From Acidobacteria bacterium 28-1 (GTDB lineage: Bacteria > Acidobacteriota > Blastocatellia > Pyrinomonadales > Pyrinomonadaceae), in contig MWYZ01000071.1 of assembly GCA_002050365.1 (NCBI GenBank), positions 1 through 64,000 of the forward strand: a stretch of DNA of 64,000 nucleotides, written 5' to 3'. Below, piece after piece: positions 59,210 to 64,000 of the stretch (position 1 is its first letter; every line of letters starts with the position of its first letter). A model generated the notes under the pieces. That model searched no databases. It had not been told where the DNA came from and saw only the letters and a program-made list of their open reading frames with translations. The position numbers were made by a program, and so were the translations under genes.

Positions 59210-59656
59210 GTGTCAAGCGAAAAAGTTAAAAATTGTTTTTCAAACGAAAATTTTCCAAAAGAATCTCGCATCGGCGACATTTTCTCCTGGAGTGAAGTGA
59301 GCGATATTCATAAAACGCGGCACGGCATTTATCAGCGGAACGAACGCTTAATTTCACTGCTAACCGATTTCGGTCAAATCAACCAGTGTTATCCTGATTT
59401 TCACGGCGACAGCACAGACACAATTTTTTATACCGGTGCGGGCAGACGCGGCGACCAAAAACTTGATTCATTCAACTGCGCACTTTTTAATGCGATTGAA
59501 TCAAAACACGCCGTTCCGCTTTTTAACAAATTGGCAGTCGGACGCTGGGAATTTCTCGGCTTTTGGCGGGTTATGGAAGGAACATATATTTTTGACGAAA
59601 CGCAGAAAAGAATGATTTGGAGATTTACTCTGGAAAGAAAATTGGAAAATGATTAA
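59210..59656 (+). CDS. Hypothetical protein with possible SRA/PUA-like fold
   Basis: A 148-residue soluble protein from GTG 59210, with no clear ribosome site. SWSEVSDIHKTRHGIYQRNE, then IFYTGAGRRGDQKLDSFN and GRWEFLGFWRVMEG recall base-flipping SRA or related PUA-like folds, but the match is by eye and not firm. It overlaps the GNAT gene by 8 bp. Confidence 0.5.
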   Translation: MSSEKVKNCFSNENFPKESRIGDIFSWSEVSDIHKTRHGIYQRNERLISLLTDFGQINQCYPDFHGDSTDTIFYTGAGRRGDQKLDSFNCALFNAIESKHAVPLFNKLAVGRWEFLGFWRVMEGTYIFDETQKRMIWRFTLERKLEND

Positions 59657-60134
59657 AATACGAAAATATACGGAAGAAGATAAGGAACGAATTTGGGAAA
59701 TTATAAAGTTTGTAATCTCCGACGGTGACTCCTTTACTCTTTCGCCCGATTCAACCCGCGAGGAAATGCTTGCTGATTGGTGCAGCGCGGAAAAACACAC
59801 TTACGTTGCTGTCTCTGAAAATAAAGTCGTCGCTACGTTCTACATAAAAGCGAATCAGTTGGGTTTGGGTTCGCACATCGCCAACGGAAGTTATATGGTT
59901 GCGCCCGAAGCGCGAGAAAAAGGTATCGGCAGAAAAATAGGGGAGTTTTCCATCGCGGAAGCAAAACGTCTCGGCTATCGTGCGATGCAATTTAATTTCG
60001 TCGTTAAAAGTAACGAAAAAGCCGTCAGATTATGGCAAAGCCTCGGTTTTGAAATTATCGGTGAAATTCCTGAAGCGTTTAATCACATCGAGAACGGTTT
60101 GACGAACGCTTACATAATGTATCGCAAATTGTAA
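59649..60134 (+). CDS. GNAT N-acetyltransferase
   Basis: A 161-residue protein. NGSYMVAPEAREKGIGRKIG holds motif A (REKGIGRKIG, about 88-97), and AVRLWQSLGFEIIGEIPEAF completes the fold. ATG 59649 lies inside the previous gene. Substrate unknown. Confidence 0.9.
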   Translation: MIKIRKYTEEDKERIWEIIKFVISDGDSFTLSPDSTREEMLADWCSAEKHTYVAVSENKVVATFYIKANQLGLGSHIANGSYMVAPEAREKGIGRKIGEFSIAEAKRLGYRAMQFNFVVKSNEKAVRLWQSLGFEIIGEIPEAFNHIENGLTNAYIMYRKL

Positions 60135-60136
60135 TT

Positions 60137-60979
60137 TCACTTTTTCTGTCCAAGCGCGACGGCTCGTTGATATGCCGCATAAACGGCTTTCGACAAAACC
60201 GTTCGCAAACCGCCTTTTTCCATTTGATAAATTGCATCGGCGGAAGTTCCGCCCGGCGATGTTACCATATTGCGAAGTTCCGCCGGATGTTTGTGTGATT
60301 CTATCGCAAACAAAACTGAGCCGAGCATTGTTTCCTGCACCAATTCTTTCGCCATCTCGCGCGAAAATCCGAGATGCACGCCCGCGTCGGTCAAGGCTTC
60401 CATTACCATAAAAATATACGTCGGACCGGTCGCGCTCAAAGAAGTCGCCATATCAATCATATTTTCCGTTTCGACGTAAAGCTCTTTTCCCAAAGCCGTC
60501 AGCAACGCTTTTATCCGGGCGCGTTCCACTTCGCCGACGCTTTCCGTACAAGTCCAGGCGGTAATTCCCGCGCCGATTTGCGACGGCGTGTTCGGCATTG
60601 CGCGAACAATTTTTTCGTTTGATAACGCTTCGGAAAGCGTTTCAATTTTTGCGCCGGCGATGATTGATAAAACGACTTGATTCGGCGCAACAGAACCTTT
60701 CAATTCTTGTAAAACTCCGTTCAAGCGTTGCGGCTTGACGCACAGAGCGACGGTTGAATTTTCACTTTCTCGGCTCCGCTCAACCGCCTCGGCGTTCGAT
60801 TCGTAAATCTGAATTTTATATTTTTCATTTAATTCCGCGCGACGGATTGCCCGCGGATGGCTCGCCGCAATCTGTTCGGGCGCAACCATTTTTTTTCTCA
60901 AAAGTCCGGCAATCATTGATTCCGCCATTACGCCGCAACCGATAAAAGACAGATTTGTGTTCGATAAATTGTTACTCAT
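60137..60979 (-). CDS. proC: Pyrroline-5-carboxylate reductase
   Basis: A 280-residue protein of usual length. LSFIGCGVMAESMIAGLL (Rossmann GxGxM near residue 14) starts the NAD(P)-binding domain. LSIIAGAKIETL, RAMPNTPSQIGAGITAW and LSATGPTYIFMVMEAL follow. The signature VTSPGGTSADAIYQMEKGG near 235 is complete. It makes the last step of proline biosynthesis. It lies 2 bp from the convergent GNAT stop. Confidence 0.95.
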   Translation of the reverse strand: MSNNLSNTNLSFIGCGVMAESMIAGLLRKKMVAPEQIAASHPRAIRRAELNEKYKIQIYESNAEAVERSRESENSTVALCVKPQRLNGVLQELKGSVAPNQVVLSIIAGAKIETLSEALSNEKIVRAMPNTPSQIGAGITAWTCTESVGEVERARIKALLTALGKELYVETENMIDMATSLSATGPTYIFMVMEALTDAGVHLGFSREMAKELVQETMLGSVLFAIESHKHPAELRNMVTSPGGTSADAIYQMEKGGLRTVLSKAVYAAYQRAVALGQKK

Positions 60980-61026
60980 AAAAAGATAGATTTTAAATTT
61001 TCAATCCTGAAACCGCAAGTTTAACA

Positions 61027-61072
61027 AAAAACCGCTAATTTATTATCAAACGATAATAAATTAGCGGTTTTT
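61027..61072. terminator. Strong hairpin terminator between proC and the repeat protein
   Basis: 20-bp perfect arms (61027-61046 and 61053-61072), AT-rich with a GC block (CCGC/GCGG) near the outside and A5/T5 ends, loop 6 nt. It probably ends transcription of the large gene at 61104-63350. Confidence 0.9.
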
Positions 61073-61103
61073 AAATGGCGAGATGTAAAACGAAAATTAA
61101 CTT

Positions 61104-63350
61104 TTACGGCACGAACGCATTCGGAATCGGCTTGTCTTCATTGTTGCCGAACTGCACGCCCGTAAAGCCCTGCGTCGTTCTCAGCAAATACCAAGTGCCG
61201 TTCGACGGTCGAAATACCGCGATGTCCGCCCGCCCGTCACCGTCGTAATCGGCTGGCACCGGCAAATCACCCGCCGCTCCGAACTGCACCGCGCCGTAAT
61301 TTGTCTGCGGATTCGGCGAAGTATACCAAGTTCCATTGCTTGGTCGGAAGACGGCAATGTTCGTGCGTCCGTCGCCGTCGAAATCTGCCGGCACCGGGAT
61401 GTCGGTCGAAATGCCCAGTCCTTGAAAGACATATTGGTTGTTTGAACTTTGCAGAATATACCACGTCCCGGCTGACGGACGGAAAACCGCTGCGTCCTGT
61501 TTGCCGTCGCCGTCGAAATCGCCGACCACCGGCTTGTCGCCGTTTGTTCCCCACGGAATTGCTCTAAAATCAACTCCCGGTGCTGAACTCGGACGATAAA
61601 AGAAATAACCTTGTCCGCCCGACAGCGAACCGTCGCGGTAGACTGCCAAATCCGCTTTTCCGTCTCCATCCCAATCGCCTGAAACGGGAACGTCGCCGGT
61701 CGCGCCGAATTGTTCCGGTCGGAATGAACTGTCCGAACTGTTTGTAATATAAAAATAGGCACGGCTTCCGGCTCCGAACACGACATCGCGGAACACGGCA
61801 ACGTCGGTTCGTCCGTCACCATCATAATCGGCAGGCGCGATACGGTCGCCCGATTGTCCGAACTTGAACGGGACAAATGAATTGTTTTGACTGGTCAATT
61901 GATACCAGAATCCGTTCGACGGGCGAAAGACAGCGATGTCGGCTTTGCCGTCGCCGTCAAAATCATATTTAGCGGCGGGAGTATCGCCAAGATAACGCGC
62001 CATCGCAAGAACGTTTGGGACGAGGCTTGCGTCAATTAATTTAGTCGCTCCGACGGCGAGGATTTTGCCGTCCGGCTGCAGAACGGCGCGCGAAATCGAA
62101 TCGAACGAATTGTTGTTGAAGTCGGTAATCACTTTGCCGTCCCCATCAAATGAATTGTCGAGCGAACCGTTGGTAAGATAACGGGCGATTGCAAAGTTAG
62201 TTATATTGAATCCCGTAATTATGACTGAACTTTCGCCGACGACGACAATCTTGCCGTTCGGCTGAACGAGAACGTCTCTCGGAATATCATTTGCAGCTTC
62301 GATAGACGTAACGACTTTGCCGTCGCCGTCAAACGAGGTGTCGAGCGCTCCGGTCGTCGTGTAACGAAGAATCCCAAAATCATACGGAACCGAAGGGTTG
62401 CCGAAAGGATTGCCGGATTGTCCAACGGCAATTATTTTGCCGTCCGATTGCAGAGTAACGGCGTTTGCGCTAAGAATGTCGGAGTTAATGACTTTGCCAT
62501 CCGAATCGAATGTATTATCCAACTGACCGTCGGGAAGAAAACGGACGATTGCCGCGCCGCCCCGGTAACCGCTTGGTTGGGATGGATCGCAAAAGGCGAC
62601 ATAACCAGTAACGATAATTTTGCCGTCCGGCTGCAAAGCGAGCGCTTCCGAATTATGCGGCTCATTGAGAACCGGACAAGCGGTTGATATTCGATAGGAA
62701 GCCGTCGCGGTTCCGTTGTTGCCGAAAGTGGCGTCCGGCGTGCCGTCGGCGTTGTAGCGAATCGCAAAGATATTTCTTCCTATATATACTTGACTGGCTA
62801 CTCTTTCTAAAGCATCGCCGGTGATAACTATTTTGCCGTCCGGCTGCACGGCAATGTCTTTCACACGGTCATTGGCGATGTTGGAGATCATTCTGCCGGT
62901 GCCGCTGCCGAACGAAGCGTCAAGCGAGCCGTTCGACAGAAAGCGGGCGACGGCGAAATCAGTCCCGTCAAGTAAAGAGCCGCCCGATTTATTGGTCGAA
63001 CCGCCGGCAACAATTCGACCCTCCGGCTGAATGACTATTGCATTGGCACTGCCGCCGAAACCTGGATAAAACTCGGTGGTAACGCTGCCATTGGTGCCGA
63101 ATGTCGTATCAGGCGTGCCGTTTGTATTGAATCGGAAAACGGCGAATTTTCCGCCGAGAGTTCCGGCAACCACAATTTTGCCGTCGGTTTGAAGCGCAAC
63201 GGCATTTTGCCCATCGCTCGTCGTCGCGCTGCTGCCAACAACTTTGCCGCCGCTGCCGAAGCTCGCATCAAGGCTGCCGGGTTGAGCAGTGATAATTGTA
63301 ACGGTCAATAAGCAAAAGACGATTGAAAATAATAATTTGGTGATATTCAT
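61104..63350 (-). CDS. Secreted delta-60 repeat and FG-GAP/VCBS repeat protein
   Basis: A 748-residue protein. Signal peptide MNITKLLFSIVFCLLTVTII then TAQ. Residues about 25-450 hold seven copies of the delta-60 repeat (QPDGKIVVAG-like, each about 55 residues, with GSLDxSFDGDGKV spacers), a beta-propeller pattern. About 455-740 hold six FG-GAP/VCBS repeats (DGDGKADIAVFRPSNG core). It is extracellular; binding or structural role inferred only. ATG 63350 with AGGAGAAT upstream. Confidence 0.9.
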   Translation of the reverse strand: MNITKLLFSIVFCLLTVTIITAQPGSLDASFGSGGKVVGSSATTSDGQNAVALQTDGKIVVAGTLGGKFAVFRFNTNGTPDTTFGTNGSVTTEFYPGFGGSANAIVIQPEGRIVAGGSTNKSGGSLLDGTDFAVARFLSNGSLDASFGSGTGRMISNIANDRVKDIAVQPDGKIVITGDALERVASQVYIGRNIFAIRYNADGTPDATFGNNGTATASYRISTACPVLNEPHNSEALALQPDGKIIVTGYVAFCDPSQPSGYRGGAAIVRFLPDGQLDNTFDSDGKVINSDILSANAVTLQSDGKIIAVGQSGNPFGNPSVPYDFGILRYTTTGALDTSFDGDGKVVTSIEAANDIPRDVLVQPNGKIVVVGESSVIITGFNITNFAIARYLTNGSLDNSFDGDGKVITDFNNNSFDSISRAVLQPDGKILAVGATKLIDASLVPNVLAMARYLGDTPAAKYDFDGDGKADIAVFRPSNGFWYQLTSQNNSFVPFKFGQSGDRIAPADYDGDGRTDVAVFRDVVFGAGSRAYFYITNSSDSSFRPEQFGATGDVPVSGDWDGDGKADLAVYRDGSLSGGQGYFFYRPSSAPGVDFRAIPWGTNGDKPVVGDFDGDGKQDAAVFRPSAGTWYILQSSNNQYVFQGLGISTDIPVPADFDGDGRTNIAVFRPSNGTWYTSPNPQTNYGAVQFGAAGDLPVPADYDGDGRADIAVFRPSNGTWYLLRTTQGFTGVQFGNNEDKPIPNAFVP

Positions 63351-63616
63351 TTGATTCTCCTAGGACGGTCAAAAAGCTGCCAAAGAAACTAAACCTCTTT
63401 TTCTATATTGCGGGTTTTACAACTTCAGAAATAAACCGTTATCGCTTTTCTCATCGCCTAATCTCTTTGACGGTTTCCTTTGTTTTTTTTTGGTGAGCTG
63501 CCGCAACATTGTAATACTTTTTTTTCTAATTACAAACGCCAGAAAACAAAATGAAACTCGTATGAATTTTCGCGTCTCGTAGAAAATTTTCTGAATATTC
63601 TCTACAATCCTAATCT

Positions 63617-64000
63617 ATGACGATTGACGAACAAATTGCATTCTTGAAAAAAGGCTCGGTCGACGTAATCCGCGAAGACGATTTACGAAAAAAACTCGAA
63701 AAATCACAAAAGACCGGGAAACCTTTACTCGTAAAATACGGCGCAGACCCGACCGCGCCCGACATTCATCTCGGACACACGGTTGTCATCCGAAAGTTAA
63801 AAGCGTTTCAGGAACTCGGACACACGGCGATTTTTCTCATCGGCGATTTCACCGGAATGATCGGCGACCCGTCGGGGAAATCCGCCACGCGCCCGATGCT
63901 CACGCGCGAAGAAATTCTTGCCAACGCCGAAAGTTACAAGACGCAGATTTTCAAATTGCTCGACCCCGAAAAAACCGTAATCCGTTTTAATTCCGAATGG
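63617..64000 (+). CDS. tyrS: Tyrosine-tRNA ligase, N-terminal part (cut by window edge)
   Basis: 128 residues visible from ATG 63617. [20 protein letters not shown] contains the class I aaRS HIGH-type motif (HLGH), followed by [22 protein letters not shown], diagnostic of TyrRS. It charges tRNA-Tyr. It is divergent from the delta-60 repeat protein; the gap 63351-63616 shows no gene. Confidence 0.95.
   Translation, partial: MTIDEQIAFLKKGSVDVIREDDLRKKLEKSQKTGKPLLVKYGADPTAPDIHLGHTVVIRKLKAFQELGHTAIFLIGDFTGMIGDPSGKSATRPMLTREEILANAESYKTQIFKLLDPEKTVIRFNSEW

Overview
The window looks like a chromosome segment of a Gram-negative, moderate-G+C bacterium of the Acidobacteriota, class Blastocatellia (Pyrinomonadaceae-like). 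This is inferred from gene content: a DUF1800/DUF1501 pair, large secreted proteins with DGDGKADIAVFRPSNG repeats, a delta-60 repeat protein, DUF1844 and a CruA-type lycopene cyclase family protein. No rRNA, tRNA or CRISPR array was seen.

Layout. (1) 1-3.1 kb: the end of a zinc-ribbon gene, a secreted NUC1-type endonuclease and three copies of a terminator-like repeat. (2) 3.1-26.8 kb: a broken integron-type cassette array. I find ten attC-like sites that are essentially complete (one of them interrupted) plus three half sites. Sites at 4.6-8.5 kb read on the + strand; sites at 11.9-26.4 kb read on the - strand. The two runs converge on a phage terminase segment (8.5-11.7 kb). Cassettes carry a metalloprotease-like protein, an unknown gene pair, small secreted or membrane proteins, an AP2-domain protein, two related alpha/beta hydrolases, a DUF3883 protein and a zinc-ribbon protein. 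No IntI-like integrase is in the window. An IS110-family element sits inside one attC (about 6544-7862). Its upstream noncoding region folds into a bridge-RNA-like structure whose internal loop carries both halves of the attC core sequence. A Type III-like restriction-modification pair and a P-loop/methyltransferase gene (18.9-25.8 kb) cut through a cassette methyltransferase.

(3) 26.8-34.0 kb: an integrative element with a tyrosine recombinase, a small HTH protein, zinc-finger proteins and a primase-polymerase/DUF3987 replication protein. The gene after the primase carries a DNA repeat in both orientations, a candidate iteron origin. (4) 34-64 kb: ordinary core genome. It holds a lycopene cyclase-like gene, mazG, DUF1844, an MBL-GNAT-ribF operon with 4-bp overlaps, an ABC1 kinase, a small island with a MazF-type toxin-antitoxin and a decayed IS5-like element, a serine hydrolase, DUF1800 and DUF1501 genes, a glycosyltransferase, a phosphoribosyltransferase, a Nudix hydrolase, three large secreted proteins, proC and the start of tyrS. 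Several gaps here hold long hairpins whose arms are built from short quasi-repeats.

The most striking observation is the IS110 element: RNA guide segments, the insertion point and attC core sequences in the same array agree, suggesting an RNA-guided transposon specialised for integron recombination sites.
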